The notes beneath the pieces were generated by a model that was given only the letters and a program-made list of their open reading frames with translations, searched no databases and was not told the DNA's origin. From Pseudomonas aegrilactucae (GTDB lineage Bacteria > Pseudomonadota > Gammaproteobacteria > Pseudomonadales > Pseudomonadaceae), in the NCBI RefSeq assembly GCF_019168305.1, contig NZ_JAHTBI010000001.1, positions 124,001 to 188,000 of the forward strand: a stretch of 64,000 nucleotides of DNA, read 5' to 3'. The position numbers and the translations under genes are program-made. Below are positions 48,224 to 60,905 of the stretch, one piece after another (position 1 is the stretch's first letter; each line of letters begins with the position of its first letter).

Positions 48224-48250
48224 TGAACGCTGTTGCGATGATATCGTTCA
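48224..48250. promoter_or_regulatory. Inverted repeat upstream of the XRE-cupin regulator
   Basis: tgaacg (48224-48229) and cgttca (48245-48250) flank 15 bp, 38 bp before the start codon. The placement suits an operator for autoregulation. Confidence 0.35.
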
Positions 48251-48288
48251 ATTTCGACCCCACTCGTTCGTTTAGGAGGGCCTAAGCC

Positions 48289-48837
48289 TTGGACGTCGGT
48301 GAACGACTGCAAGCCATTCGCAAGCTCAAGGGCCTGTCTCAACGAGAACTGGCCAAGCGTGCGGGTGTGACCAACAGCACCATTTCGATGATCGAGAAGA
48401 ACAGCGTGAGCCCTTCCATCAGCTCGCTGCGCAAGGTGCTGGGCGGTATTCCGATGTCGATGGTGGAGTTCTTTTCCGAAGAGCTGCAACCCGAAAACCC
48501 GACCCAGATCGTCTACAAGGCCAGCGAGCTGATCGACATCTCCGATGGCGCGGTCACCATGAAGCTGGTCGGCAAGGCCCACCCCAGCCGTGCGATTGCC
48601 TTTCTCAACGAGGTCTACCCACCGGGCGCCGACACTGGCGAAGAGATGCTCACCCACGACGGCGAAGAGACCGGCATCCTGCTTGAAGGGCGCCTTGAAC
48701 TGGTGGTGGGGCTTGAAACTTTCATCCTTGAGGCGGGCGACAGCTACTATTTCGAGAGCACCAAGCCACATCGATTCCGCAACCCCTACGATGAGCCGGC
48801 CAGGCTGATCAGTGCGGCGACCCCGGCCAACTTCTAG
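48289..48837 (+). CDS. XRE family regulator with cupin domain (PuuR-like)
   Basis: The 182-residue protein begins at a TTG codon preceded by aggaggg. An N-terminal helix-turn-helix (LSQRELAKRAGVTNSTISMI) is joined to a cupin (PPGADTGEEMLTHDGEETGI, then FILEAGDSYYFESTKPHRFR). PuuR-type regulators of this design repress putrescine genes and sense a polyamine. Given the puu-type genes around it, a similar role is likely but the targets are not shown. It follows dadX by 108 bp. Confidence 0.9.
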   Translation: MDVGERLQAIRKLKGLSQRELAKRAGVTNSTISMIEKNSVSPSISSLRKVLGGIPMSMVEFFSEELQPENPTQIVYKASELIDISDGAVTMKLVGKAHPSRAIAFLNEVYPPGADTGEEMLTHDGEETGILLEGRLELVVGLETFILEAGDSYYFESTKPHRFRNPYDEPARLISAATPANF

Positions 48838-48989
48838 GCCCGGCGAGCCCGGTGCGCGGCGCGGCTGATTGTCGCGGCTAAACCCCTTTATTCTCTAGGG
48901 TTGTTTCGGTGAGGCAGGGTTCCCGTTATACTTGCGCGGCCTGCGAAACCGTGGCCGCGGGCGTGACTAGCCACCATGAGGGTGTACGC

Positions 48990-49412
48990 GTGAATCTAAT
49001 CAAGACAATGCTGGCCGTACCAGCAGCGGTAGTAGCCCTATGGGCTGTCAGTGTTCAAGCTGCGACCAACGACGACATCGCCAAGCGGCTGGAGCCGGTC
49101 GGTCAGGTGTGTGTGCAGGGGCAGGAGTGCAAGGGTATGGAAGTGGTGGCCTCTGCCGGCGGCGGCGCTGCCAAGACCCCGGACGAGATCATCGCCAAGC
49201 ATTGCAATGCGTGCCACGGCACCGGCTTGCTGAATGCGCCCAAGATCGGCGACACCGCCGCCTGGAAAGAGCGCGCCGACCACCAGGGTGGCCTGGATGG
49301 CATTCTTGCCAAGGCGATCACCGGCATCAATGCCATGCCGCCCAAAGGCACCTGTGCCGATTGTTCCGATGACGACCTCAAGGGCGCCATCAAGAAGATG
49401 TCCGGCCTCTAG
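48990..49412 (+). CDS. Cytochrome c5-like class I cytochrome
   Basis: The GTG start at 48990 gives a signal peptide (NLIKTMLAVPAAVVALWAVS, cut after QAA) and 140 residues. The single heme site is CNACH in HCNACHGTGLL, with the axial Met in GINAMPPKGTCADCSDDD. The last two cysteines (CADC) are characteristic of c5. It is a periplasmic electron carrier with its own terminator; its redox partners are not known. Confidence 0.9.
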   Translation: MNLIKTMLAVPAAVVALWAVSVQAATNDDIAKRLEPVGQVCVQGQECKGMEVVASAGGGAAKTPDEIIAKHCNACHGTGLLNAPKIGDTAAWKERADHQGGLDGILAKAITGINAMPPKGTCADCSDDDLKGAIKKMSGL

Positions 49413-49431
49413 GCGCCCGACGCTTCACCCG

Positions 49432-49456
49432 CAAAGCCCGCCACGTGCGGGCTTTG
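49432..49456 (+). terminator. Terminator after the cytochrome gene
   Basis: caaagcccg (49432-49440) pairs with cgggctttg (49448-49456) over a 7-nt loop, 19 bp after the stop. No long T-run follows, but the stem is strong. Confidence 0.7.
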
Positions 49457-49538
49457 TCGTGTCTGACGCTGGCCATTGCAGCAAACCCGCGCCATGCTCG
49501 GTCCAACCCTGGAATCACGGATGCCACAGGAGGCCGAG

Positions 49539-51404
49539 ATGGCGCACCACTGTTCGATCGAGATCGCCGTGGACGAGGTGCTGGCGCGCTTGCCGGCGCA
49601 TATCCACATGGGCCTGCCGCTGGGCCTGGGCAAGCCCAACCGCTTCGTCAATGCGTTGTATGCGCGGGTGCGTGCACTGCCCGAGCGACGGCTGACGATC
49701 TACACCGCCCTGAGCCTGGGTCGGCCGGGCCTGGGCGACGGCCTGCAGCGGCGGTTTCTGGAGCCCTTCGTGGCACGCGTATTCGCCGACTACCCCGAAC
49801 TCGATTACCTGCACGACCTGCGCCGTGACCAGTTGCCCGCCAACATCCGTGTCGAGCAGTTCTTCATGCAGCCGGGCAGCCTGCTGCACAGCCACATGGC
49901 GCAGCAGGACTACGTCAGCAGCAACTACAGCCATGCGGCGCGCGATATCAATGCCAAGGGCCTGAATCTGGTGGCGCAGATCGTCGCGCAATCGCCCGAG
50001 CGCCCCGACCACCTGAGCCTGAGCTGCAACCCCGACATCACCCTCGACCTGCTGCCGATGATCGCGCGCCGCCGTGCGGCCGGCGAGACCATCCTGATGC
50101 TGGGCCAGGTGCACGCCGAGTTGCCCTACATGCCGGGCGACTCGGAGCTGGCGCACAGCGCTTTCGACCTGTTGATCGATGCCCCTGAAACCACCCGGCT
50201 GTTCTCCACGCCGAACATGCCGGTGACCACCCAGGACCACTTCATCGGCGTGCACGCCAGCACCCTGGTACGCGATGGCGGCACCCTGCAGATCGGCATC
50301 GGTGCCATGGGTGACGCCCTGGCGGCGGCGCTGCTCGCACGTCAGGCCGATGCGCCGGAGTATCAGGCCTTGCTCGCCGACCTGGACCTGGCGCCGTGGC
50401 AGGCGCTGATCGAGCGCGAAGGCGGCACTGCGCCGTTTGCCCTGGGGCTGTACGGCTGCAGCGAAATGTTCGTCAACGGGCTGCTGGCACTGGTCGAGGC
50501 AGGCATCGTGCGTCGTCCGGTGGGCGATGGGGTGCTGGTGCATGGCGGGTTTTTCCTGGGGCCGCAGGCGTTCTACCAGCGGTTGCGCGAGATGTCGCTG
50601 GCGCAGCGCCAACGCTTTGCCATGAGTGCCATCAGCTACATCAACGAGCTGTACGGCGACGAGGCACTCAAGCGTGAGCAGCGTCGCGATGCGCGCTTCA
50701 TCAACACGGTGTTCAGCATGACCCTGATGGGCGCCGGGGTCGCCGACCAGCTCGAGGATGGGCGGGTGCTGAGCGGAGTCGGCGGGCAATACAACTTCGT
50801 CGCCCAGGGCCATGCACTGGAAGGTGGGCGCTCTGTCCTGCTGCTGCGCAGCTGGCGCGAGGCGGGCGGGCAGGTCAGTTCCAACCTGTTGTGGACCTAT
50901 GGGCATTGCACCATCCCGCGGCATTTGCGCGACATCGTGGTGACCGAGTACGGCATCGCCGACCTGCGTGGGCAGACGGATGCCGAGGTGATTGCGCGGC
51001 TGTTGGCGATCAGCGACTCGCGGTTCCAGGGCGAGCTGATGGAACAGGCGAAAAAGGCCGGCAAGCTGGCGCAGGATTTCGTGCTGGATGTGCGCTTTAC
51101 CGAGAATACGCCCCAGCGACTGGACGCGTTGCGTGCGCGGCATGCGCGGTTGTTTGCCGAGTACCCGCTGGGCAGCGATTTCACGGCCGAGGAGAAGGAC
51201 CTGCTGCGCGCGCTGAACTGGCTCAAGAGCACGTTCAAGTTGAGCGAGGTGCTGGAGCTGGGCAAGGCGGCCCTGGATGCGCCGGGGCCCGAGGCGTATC
51301 CCGCGCATGTGCTGCGCATGGGGCTGGATGAACCGGATGGGCTGAAGGAGGAGCTGTACCAGCGGCTGTTGCTGGCAGGGTTGCAGGCTACTGCGTCCGC
51401 TTGA
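49539..51404 (+). CDS. Acetyl-CoA hydrolase/CoA-transferase family protein
   Basis: The start at 49539 (MAHHCSIEIAVDEVLARLPA) is chosen because caggagg lies at the right distance; it gives 621 residues. The family pattern is present: HMGLPLGLGKPNRFVNALYA, TIYTALSLGRPGL and the C-terminal VVTEYGIADLRGQTDAEVIA with the expected CoA-binding region. Longer than typical acetate CoA-transferases, it may exchange CoA between acyl groups. The substrate is unknown. It ends at a REP doublet. Confidence 0.82.
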   Translation: MAHHCSIEIAVDEVLARLPAHIHMGLPLGLGKPNRFVNALYARVRALPERRLTIYTALSLGRPGLGDGLQRRFLEPFVARVFADYPELDYLHDLRRDQLPANIRVEQFFMQPGSLLHSHMAQQDYVSSNYSHAARDINAKGLNLVAQIVAQSPERPDHLSLSCNPDITLDLLPMIARRRAAGETILMLGQVHAELPYMPGDSELAHSAFDLLIDAPETTRLFSTPNMPVTTQDHFIGVHASTLVRDGGTLQIGIGAMGDALAAALLARQADAPEYQALLADLDLAPWQALIEREGGTAPFALGLYGCSEMFVNGLLALVEAGIVRRPVGDGVLVHGGFFLGPQAFYQRLREMSLAQRQRFAMSAISYINELYGDEALKREQRRDARFINTVFSMTLMGAGVADQLEDGRVLSGVGGQYNFVAQGHALEGGRSVLLLRSWREAGGQVSSNLLWTYGHCTIPRHLRDIVVTEYGIADLRGQTDAEVIARLLAISDSRFQGELMEQAKKAGKLAQDFVLDVRFTENTPQRLDALRARHARLFAEYPLGSDFTAEEKDLLRALNWLKSTFKLSEVLELGKAALDAPGPEAYPAHVLRMGLDEPDGLKEELYQRLLLAGLQATASA

Positions 51405-51411
51405 AACCGCT

Positions 51412-51494
51412 TTCGCTGGCAAGCCAGCTCCCACAGGGTCATCAGAGATCTCGAGATCTGCACTGTACCTGTGGGAGCTGGCTTGCCAGCGAAG
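51412..51494. repeat. REP doublet 3 (REPIN-like)
   Basis: ttcgctggcaagccagctcc (from 51412) faces gtgggagctggcttgccagc (to 51494). The spacer holds an internal palindrome, agatctcgagatct. It lies between the CoA-hydrolase gene and xpt. Confidence 0.9.
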
Positions 51495-51508
51495 AGGCCC
51501 GTGCGGTC

Positions 51509-54155
<2,647 letters not shown>

Positions 54156-54339
54156 GACGTTAACCGGAGGTCGCTGAAAAATAGCCGGGCATTTTAGCAG
54201 GCGCAGCGCAATTGTGCCGCGACCGTCTGACAGTGTGACGCAGCACGCGATCTTAATTTGCCGGTTTTGCTACTTTCGCGCAGGATGCGTGGCGAAATGC
54301 TGCGGGAACACGACGATGGAATGTCACGAGTTAAAGTGA

Positions 54340-54362
54340 AAACCATTTACATTTAATGGTTT
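54340..54362. promoter_or_regulatory. AT-rich inverted repeat upstream of the GGDEF-EAL gene
   Basis: aaaccatt (54340-54347) and aatggttt (54355-54362) are perfect 8-bp arms with a 7-bp spacer, 59 bp before the start. This looks like an operator. It does not match the Fur consensus closely. Confidence 0.45.
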
Positions 54363-54421
54363 AGGATCAAGCATCTCGTTCTTAACCGTCATTGACTGCG
54401 TTCTCGTACTAAGGAGCCAGC

Positions 54422-56086
54422 TTGTCTACGCTTGTCGAACCGTTGCGTCTGCTCCTGCTGGCCGAGGGCCCAGAATGGGCTGCAGCCCTTGAGCAATGCC
54501 TGCCATCACTGGCAAGCGGCGCCGTGCTGGTGACTGCACCGAGCTGGGAGTCGGTCGACAGCCTGTTTGCGCGTGAGCGCAATGCACTGGTACTGGCCAC
54601 CCCGGACCGCCAGCCGGCCCCTGGTCGCTGTGACTTGCCGATGGTGTTGCTGCTGGAGCAGGAGCCGCTGCAGGCACCGCCTGGGGTGAGCGACTGGCTG
54701 GTGCGCGACCAACTGAACGCCGACATGCTGCGCCGTTGCCTGCGCCATGTGCGCGAGCGTGGTGTGCTTGAAGCCACCCTGCATCGCCTGGCCGAACAGG
54801 ACCCGCTCACCGGCATCGCCAACCGCCAGGGTTTTCAGACCCTGCTGACGGCGCGCCTGGCCGAGAACGAAGGCCGAGGCGTGGCGCTCGGGCACCTGGA
54901 CCTTGACAACTTTCGCTACGCCAACGACGCCCTCGGCCACCAGGCCGGCGACCGCCTGATCCTGCAGGTGGTCGGCCGGCTCAAGAACCAGCTGGAAGCG
55001 GGCGACCAGGTCGCGCGCCTGGGCAGCGACGAATTTGCCCTGCTGATCGATACCCGGCGTGAGCCGCAACGCGCCGAGTGGATGGCCGAGCGCATCACCG
55101 AGGCGCTGGCCGAACCCTACTGGATCGACGGCGAGAGCCTGCTGCTGGGCTGCAGCCTGGGCGTGGCGCATGCACGGGCGCAAGCGGGGGCCGACCCCCT
55201 GATGTGGCATGCGCACATTGCCATGCAGCAGGCCAAGAGCACCCAGGGCTGCACCTTCCACATCTTCAACGAACGCATCAACCGCAACGCGCGCAGCCTG
55301 GCCGACCTTGAAAGCGAGTTGCGCCGGGCGTTGCGCCGTGACGAACTGGAGCTGCATTACCAGCCGCGCCTGGACCTGGCCGATGGACGCATCGTCGGCC
55401 TGGAGGCGCTGGTGCGCTGGCGCCATCACGAACGCGGGTTGCTGGCGCCCAGCGAGTTCGTGCCGCTGGCCGAGCAGAGCGGGTTGATCGTGCCCTTGGG
55501 GTACTGGGTGATCTCGCGGGCGCTGCGTGACATGCAGGCGTTGCGCGAGCAGGGCCTGGCGCCGTTGCACATGGCGGTCAACCTGTCGTTTCGCCAGTTC
55601 CAGGACAGCCAGCTGCTGGCAACGCTGGGGCGTCTGATCGTGGAGCGCGGGGTGGATGCGCGCTGGCTGGAGTTCGAGCTGACCGAAACCGCGGTGATGC
55701 GGCGCAACGACCTGGTCAAGCAGACCATGGATGCGCTGGGGCGGTTGGGCGTGCGCTTTTCGCTGGATGACTTCGGCACCGGCTTTTCGTCGTTCGTGCA
55801 CCTGAACAGCTTGCCGATTGCCTTGCTCAAGGTCGACCGCAGCTTTGTCGGCGGCATGGAGCAGCGCGAAGAGAACCGCAAGCTGGTACACGCCATGATC
55901 AACCTGGCGCACAACCTCAACCTGGAGGTGGTGGCCGAAGGGGTCGAGACGCCGGAGCAACTGGCGTTGCTGCGCAGCTTTGGCTGTGACCAGGTGCAGG
56001 GTTACCTGATCAGCCGGCCGCTGCCGATCGAGCAACTGGTGGAGTACCTGGTGCGTGGCGCAGGGCAGGGCGCTGTAGCGCTCTGA
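54422..56086 (+). CDS. GGDEF-EAL c-di-GMP signalling protein with degenerate GGDEF site
   Basis: The TTG start at 54422 is preceded by aaggag and gives 554 residues. Residues 1-115 look like a degenerate receiver-type region. The GGDEF domain (about 120-285) has RLGSDEFALL, with GS in place of GG, so cyclase activity is doubtful. The EAL domain (about 300-550) keeps GLEALVRW, ELTETAVM, DDFGTGFSSF, KVDRS and AEGVETPEQ, so c-di-GMP phosphodiesterase activity is likely. No membrane segment is seen. It is probably a net degrader of c-di-GMP. Confidence 0.88.
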   Translation: MSTLVEPLRLLLLAEGPEWAAALEQCLPSLASGAVLVTAPSWESVDSLFARERNALVLATPDRQPAPGRCDLPMVLLLEQEPLQAPPGVSDWLVRDQLNADMLRRCLRHVRERGVLEATLHRLAEQDPLTGIANRQGFQTLLTARLAENEGRGVALGHLDLDNFRYANDALGHQAGDRLILQVVGRLKNQLEAGDQVARLGSDEFALLIDTRREPQRAEWMAERITEALAEPYWIDGESLLLGCSLGVAHARAQAGADPLMWHAHIAMQQAKSTQGCTFHIFNERINRNARSLADLESELRRALRRDELELHYQPRLDLADGRIVGLEALVRWRHHERGLLAPSEFVPLAEQSGLIVPLGYWVISRALRDMQALREQGLAPLHMAVNLSFRQFQDSQLLATLGRLIVERGVDARWLEFELTETAVMRRNDLVKQTMDALGRLGVRFSLDDFGTGFSSFVHLNSLPIALLKVDRSFVGGMEQREENRKLVHAMINLAHNLNLEVVAEGVETPEQLALLRSFGCDQVQGYLISRPLPIEQLVEYLVRGAGQGAVAL

Positions 56087-56106
56087 GCGCTGGCCTGGGT
56101 CGTCTG

Positions 56107-56190
56107 CTTCGCTGGCAAGCCAGCTCCCACAGGAACATCACAGGCCTCAAGAGCAGTGCTATCCCTGTGGGAGCTGGCTTGCCAGCGAAG
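56107..56190. repeat. REP doublet 4 (REPIN-like)
   Basis: cttcgctggcaagccagctc (from 56107) faces gtgggagctggcttgccagc with cgaag at 56186-56190. It separates the GGDEF-EAL gene from the convergent MATE gene. Confidence 0.9.
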
Positions 56191-56196
56191 CGGCCC

Positions 56197-57582
56197 TCAA
56201 GGTTGTGCCGAGGCCTGTGCTACCGGCGAGCTGCCCAGCATCCGCTTCATCCGCCATTCAAACGCCAGCGTCAGCCCCACCGCCGCACAGGCCAGCCCCA
56301 GCGCCAGCCCCCACCACACCCCGACCGCACCGCCGCCCAGCGGGAAGGCGAACACCCACGCTGCCGGCGCGCCGATCAGCCAGTAGCAGCCAAGCCCCAC
56401 CAGAAACGTGGTCTTGGCGTCCTTGAGCCCGCGAATCGAGCCCATCGCGATGGTCTGGATGCCGTCGAACAGCTCGAACCACGCCGCCACCATCAACAGG
56501 CTCACCGCCATGCGGATCACCTCGGCGAAGGCCGGGTCGTCACGGTCCAGGAACAGCCCCACCAAGGGTTCGGGCATCAGCCAGAACAGCAGCGAAAAGC
56601 CCAGCATCATGGCCGCGCCAAAGCCGATCCCCACACGCCCGGCCTGGCGTGCCGCCAGCAGCCGCTCGGCACCGTAGTGCAGCCCTACGCGCATGGTCAC
56701 CGCATACGACAGGCCGGCCGGGATCATGAACGCGGTCGAGACGATCTGCAGCGCGATCTGGTGCGCGCCCAGGTCGGCGGTACCCATGGTGCCAATGCAC
56801 AGCGCGGCAAAGGCAAACAGCCCGACCTCCACGGTGTAGGTGCCGCCAATCGGCAACCCCAGGCGCCACAGCTCGCGCAGGGCCGGCAGGTGGGGCCGGC
56901 CCAGGCCCTGGCGAATCGGGAACGCGGCGTACGCCCGGTGGTGGCGGATGTACAGCGCCAGGGCCACGGCCATGGCATTGGCCACGAGCGCGGTCACCAG
57001 GCCAATGCCCATCAGCCCCAGCCTGGGCAGGCCGAACATGCCTTCGATCAGCGCATAGTTGAGCAGAAAGTTGACCAGCGTTCCGACCAGGCTGATCACC
57101 ATCACCGGCGATGAACGCCCCAGCGCACTGGTGAAACCGCGCAAGGCCATGAAGCTCAGGTAGCCGGGCAGGGCCAGCGGCAGCACCAGCAGGAACTGGC
57201 TGGCGAACGCTACGTTGCTTGGCGTCTGGCCCAGCATCAGCAGCACCGGTGACAGGTTCCACAGCACCAGCGCGGCGACGATCGCCATGCCCCACGCCAG
57301 CCACAGCCCCGCCTGGGTCAGGCGCGTGGCGCCGGGGTTGTCGCCTGCGCCCTGGCGAATCGCGACCAGGGTGCCGACGGCGGCGATCACGCCCAGGCAG
57401 AAGATCGACACGAACGAATAGCTGGCCGCACCCAGCCCGCCGCCGGCCAGTGCCTCGGGGCTGATCCTGGCCATCATCAGGGTGTCGGTGAGCAGCATCA
57501 GCATGTGCGCCAACTGCGAGGCGATCAGCGGCCCGGCAAGCCGTAGCAGTGCCTTGAGTTCGGTAAAGGGCGCAGCCTGCAT
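56197..57582 (-). CDS. MATE family multidrug efflux transporter
   Basis: The start at MQAAPFTELKALLRLAGPLI gives 461 residues with about 12 TM segments, normal for NorM/PmpM types; a longer in-frame start adds 154 improbable residues. QLAHMLMLLTDTLMMARISP, AAVGTLVAIRQGAGDNP and LPIGGTYTVEVGLFAFAAL are typical family blocks. MATE pumps export cationic drugs using Na+ or H+. It is divergent from the LysR gene. Confidence 0.92.
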   Translation of the reverse strand: MQAAPFTELKALLRLAGPLIASQLAHMLMLLTDTLMMARISPEALAGGGLGAASYSFVSIFCLGVIAAVGTLVAIRQGAGDNPGATRLTQAGLWLAWGMAIVAALVLWNLSPVLLMLGQTPSNVAFASQFLLVLPLALPGYLSFMALRGFTSALGRSSPVMVISLVGTLVNFLLNYALIEGMFGLPRLGLMGIGLVTALVANAMAVALALYIRHHRAYAAFPIRQGLGRPHLPALRELWRLGLPIGGTYTVEVGLFAFAALCIGTMGTADLGAHQIALQIVSTAFMIPAGLSYAVTMRVGLHYGAERLLAARQAGRVGIGFGAAMMLGFSLLFWLMPEPLVGLFLDRDDPAFAEVIRMAVSLLMVAAWFELFDGIQTIAMGSIRGLKDAKTTFLVGLGCYWLIGAPAAWVFAFPLGGGAVGVWWGLALGLACAAVGLTLAFEWRMKRMLGSSPVAQASAQP

Positions 57583-57733
57583 GACACAGCTCCTGGATAA
57601 GGGTGGGGCAAGCTCGCAATTCTGGGGGGTTGGCGGCAGCGGCACAAAAGGATAAAAACGATGGTTGGCATGAGTAAAACTCATGCGAGTATGATCGCCC
57701 CAAGCGTTTTGCATACCCTCGGAGTAACCGCGC

Positions 57734-58678
57734 ATGTCACGTCGTTTGCCGCCTCTGTATGCCTTGCGGGCCTTCGAGGCTGCTGCGCGGCACAGCTCCT
57801 TCACCCGCGCGGCGGATGAGTTATCGATAACCCAGAGCGCCGTCAGCCGGCACATCCGCACGTTGGAAGCGCACTTTGCCTGCCGGCTGTTCGTGCGCAG
57901 CGGGCGCACCCTGCAACTGAGCGAAGCCGCGCGCCTGCTGCTGCCCGGCGTGCGTGAAGGGTTTGCCGCACTGGAGCGTGGGTGCAATACCCTGCACAGC
58001 GAAGACGGTGTGATCCGCATGAAGGCGCCGTCGACCCTGACCATGCGCTGGCTGCTGGCGAGCCTGAGCCGCTTTCGTCATCTGCAGCCAGGCAATGAGG
58101 TTCAGCTCACCAGTGCGTGGATGGACGTCGACCATGTCGACTTCAACCACGAGCCTTTCGATTGCGCGGTGTTGCTGGGCGACGGGCATTTCCCGCCCGA
58201 CTGGCAGGTCAGCCTGCTGTTCCCGGAACTGCTGATTCCGGTGGGTGCGCCCACCCTGCTGAGCGAACCTGCGCTGGACGCGCAGCGCCTGGCCGCCTGC
58301 GAGCTGCTGCACCCCACGCCCGACAAGCGCGACTGGCGCAGCTGGCTGGCGCACATGGGGCTCACCGAGCAGGTCTCGCTCAAGGGCGGGCAGGTGTTCG
58401 ACACTCTGGAGCTGGGCATGATCGCCGCCGCGCGCGGCTATGGCGTGTCGATAGGCGATTTGCTGATGGTCGCCGAAGACGTGGCCCAGGGCCGCCTGAG
58501 CTTGCCGTGGCCCACGGCGGTCGCCAGTGGCCTGAACTACTATCTGGTGTGGCCAGCGACCCGCTCGGGCGGCGAACGCCTGCGTCGTCTTGGCGACTTC
58601 CTGCAAGGCGAAGTGCAGGCCATGACGCTGCCAGAGGTAGATATTCTGGGGGTAACAGCACTCAATATCGGCGAATGA
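57734..58678 (+). CDS. LysR family regulator (GcvA-like)
   Basis: The 314-residue protein has the GcvA-type N-terminus MSRRLPPLYALRAFEAAARH with the recognition helix in AADELSITQSAVSRHIRTLE. The ligand domain follows (AARGYGVSIGDLLMVAEDVA). It is divergent from the MATE gene across 151 bp, so it may control the pump. The effector is unknown. Confidence 0.9.
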   Translation: MSRRLPPLYALRAFEAAARHSSFTRAADELSITQSAVSRHIRTLEAHFACRLFVRSGRTLQLSEAARLLLPGVREGFAALERGCNTLHSEDGVIRMKAPSTLTMRWLLASLSRFRHLQPGNEVQLTSAWMDVDHVDFNHEPFDCAVLLGDGHFPPDWQVSLLFPELLIPVGAPTLLSEPALDAQRLAACELLHPTPDKRDWRSWLAHMGLTEQVSLKGGQVFDTLELGMIAAARGYGVSIGDLLMVAEDVAQGRLSLPWPTAVASGLNYYLVWPATRSGGERLRRLGDFLQGEVQAMTLPEVDILGVTALNIGE

Positions 58679-58830
58679 CCGTTTGCGCAGAATATCCCTG
58701 TGACACGCTCAAGTAATTCGCACGGCCGCCGAATCAGTGGTTCGAGAGCCACGAATAGAATGGCTCCGACTTCCCCTTGCCGACGGTGCAGCGCGATCAG
58801 GACGATCCCGGCCCCGATCCAGGAGCTCCC

Positions 58831-60816
58831 ATGTCCCAACCCCGTGCCCGAATTGCGTCGCAGCTCGGTATCGCCCTGGCCGCCGTGCTGGCGGTGGTGA
58901 TTACCGGCAGTACCCTGTTTGCCCTGCGCTCGCTCGACAGCGCCAACCTGATCACCCGCCAGGAACACCTGGCCAGTGAAGCGCGCCTGCTGGCCGACCA
59001 GCTCAATACCTTCCATAGCACCCTGCGCGACAGCACCCAGCGCCTGAGCGGGCTGTTCGAAAAACGCTTTGCCGGCGGCCTGCAGCTCAAGGCCGACACG
59101 ACCGTGACGGTGGCGGGCGTCGCCACGCCGGGGCTGTCCCTGGGCGAACATGTACTGAACAACGACTTCAGCGAGGTCGACGAGTTTCGTCAGATGACCG
59201 CCGGGGTGGCCACGGTATTCGTGCGCAGCGGTGAGGACTTCATCCGTATCAGCACCTCGCTGACCAAGCAGGACGGCAGCCGTGCCATCGGCACCCTGCT
59301 CGACCGCCAGCACCCGGCCTATGCACGCCTGATGGCGGGGCAGCCGTACGTGGGCCGGGCGCTGCTGTTCGAGCGCTCGTACATGACTCAGTACACCCCG
59401 GTGCGCGACAGCGGCGGGCGGGTGATCGCGGTGCTGTTCGTCGGCTTTGACTACACCGATGCGCAGAACGCCCAGTTCGACAACCTCAAGCGTTTCCGTA
59501 TCGGCCAGACGGGCTCGCTGGCGTTGCTGGACGAGCAGCAGCGCTGGCTGGTGGCGCCGGCCGGCGTGAAGGACCCTGAGCAGGCTGCCCGGCAACTGGC
59601 CGGGTTTGCCACGCATGCGGGTGAGGGGCGCTTCTGGAATGACGGTGCCGAAGACCTCTACAGCGTGGCCATGCCGTTTGCCGGCGGCCCGTGGACGGTA
59701 CTGGCGAGCATGCCCAAGGCGGAGATTCGCGCCGTGACCTGGAGCGTGGGCGCGCGCCTGGCAATCGGCAGCCTGTTGTCGATGGTGCTGGCGGTGGGTG
59801 CTACCTTGTGGCTGCTGCGTCGCAAGCTGCGCCCGCTGGCCGACCTCGTGCGCCAGGCCGAAGCCCTCGGTGCTGGTGACCTGGGCGCTCGCCTGGAGGT
59901 GTCCAGCCACGATGAAATCGGCCAGTTGGCGCGCAGCTTCAACCAGATGAGCGAGTCGCTGGCGACCACCGTGCTGCACATTCGGGATGCCTCGCAGCAG
60001 GTCAGCCAGCGCGCCCAGGCGCTGGCGGGGCTGTCGTCGGGGGCGTGCGAAGGCATGGAGCAGCAGTCGGGCGAGATCACCAGCATGGCCGGTGCCGTGG
60101 AAGAGTTCAGTGCCACCTCGCTGAACATCGCCGACAACATGGGCAGCACCGAGCGCATGGCCCAGGACAATGCGCAGCAGACGCGCATCGGCCGTGCGTC
60201 GATGGACGAAGCCTCGACCTCGCTGCAGCAGATTGCCCAGGCGCTGGGCAGCACGGCCAAGGTGATCGACACCCTGGGCATGCGTTCGCAGGAGATTGGC
60301 GGCATTGTCGGCACCATTACCTCGATTGCCGAGCAGACCAACCTGCTGGCACTCAACGCGGCCATCGAGGCCGCGCGGGCGGGCGAGCAGGGGCGTGGGT
60401 TCGCGGTGGTGGCCGACGAGGTGCGCAACCTGGCGGCGCGCACCCGTGAGGCCACCGACGAGATCTCGGGCATGATCGGCAGCATCCAGCAGGAAACCGG
60501 CAATGCCATCAGCACCATGGAGCAGGGCAACCGCTTGATGGAGGATGGCTTGCAGCGCAATGCCAAGGTGGCCGAGGCGCTGGCGCGCATCGACGAGCAG
60601 AGCCGTTCGGCGGGGCAGCAGTTTGCCGCGATCACCACGGCGACCCAGGAACAGAGCAGTACCGCGACGATGCTCAGCAGCAACTTGCAGAGCATTGCCC
60701 TGGCCAACAGCGAGCAGCGTGAAGTGGCGGCCAACCTGGCGGCCACGGCGCGTGAGCTGGAAAGTCTGGCGGGGCAGTTGCGCGCGGAAGTGGGGCGCTT
60801 TCAGGTAGGGCACTGA
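58831..60816 (+). CDS. Methyl-accepting chemotaxis protein with Cache-type sensor
   Basis: The 661-residue chemoreceptor starts at [20 protein letters not shown] with caggagc upstream. TM1 is near residues 12-30, and a periplasmic Cache-like domain follows ([40 protein letters not shown]). TM2 is near 310-330, then HAMP ([20 protein letters not shown]) and a signalling hairpin with [20 protein letters not shown]. The extended Cache segment resembles pseudomonad receptors for small organic acids, but the ligand cannot be told. It is followed by a REP doublet. Confidence 0.92.
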   Translation: MSQPRARIASQLGIALAAVLAVVITGSTLFALRSLDSANLITRQEHLASEARLLADQLNTFHSTLRDSTQRLSGLFEKRFAGGLQLKADTTVTVAGVATPGLSLGEHVLNNDFSEVDEFRQMTAGVATVFVRSGEDFIRISTSLTKQDGSRAIGTLLDRQHPAYARLMAGQPYVGRALLFERSYMTQYTPVRDSGGRVIAVLFVGFDYTDAQNAQFDNLKRFRIGQTGSLALLDEQQRWLVAPAGVKDPEQAARQLAGFATHAGEGRFWNDGAEDLYSVAMPFAGGPWTVLASMPKAEIRAVTWSVGARLAIGSLLSMVLAVGATLWLLRRKLRPLADLVRQAEALGAGDLGARLEVSSHDEIGQLARSFNQMSESLATTVLHIRDASQQVSQRAQALAGLSSGACEGMEQQSGEITSMAGAVEEFSATSLNIADNMGSTERMAQDNAQQTRIGRASMDEASTSLQQIAQALGSTAKVIDTLGMRSQEIGGIVGTITSIAEQTNLLALNAAIEAARAGEQGRGFAVVADEVRNLAARTREATDEISGMIGSIQQETGNAISTMEQGNRLMEDGLQRNAKVAEALARIDEQSRSAGQQFAAITTATQEQSSTATMLSSNLQSIALANSEQREVAANLAATARELESLAGQLRAEVGRFQVGH

Positions 60817-60833
60817 GGTGCGCTGAAGGGCCC

Positions 60834-60902
60834 CTTCGCTGGCAAGCCAGCTCCCACACTCAGGGTCACCCTGCCCCTGTGGGAGCTGGCTTGCCAGCGA
60901 AG
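60834..60902. repeat. REP doublet 5 (REPIN-like)
   Basis: cttcgctggcaagccagctc (from 60834) faces the inverse arm ending cgaag at 60902. The right arm ends 4 bp before the hglS stop on the opposite strand. Confidence 0.9.
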
Positions 60903-60905
60903 CTT

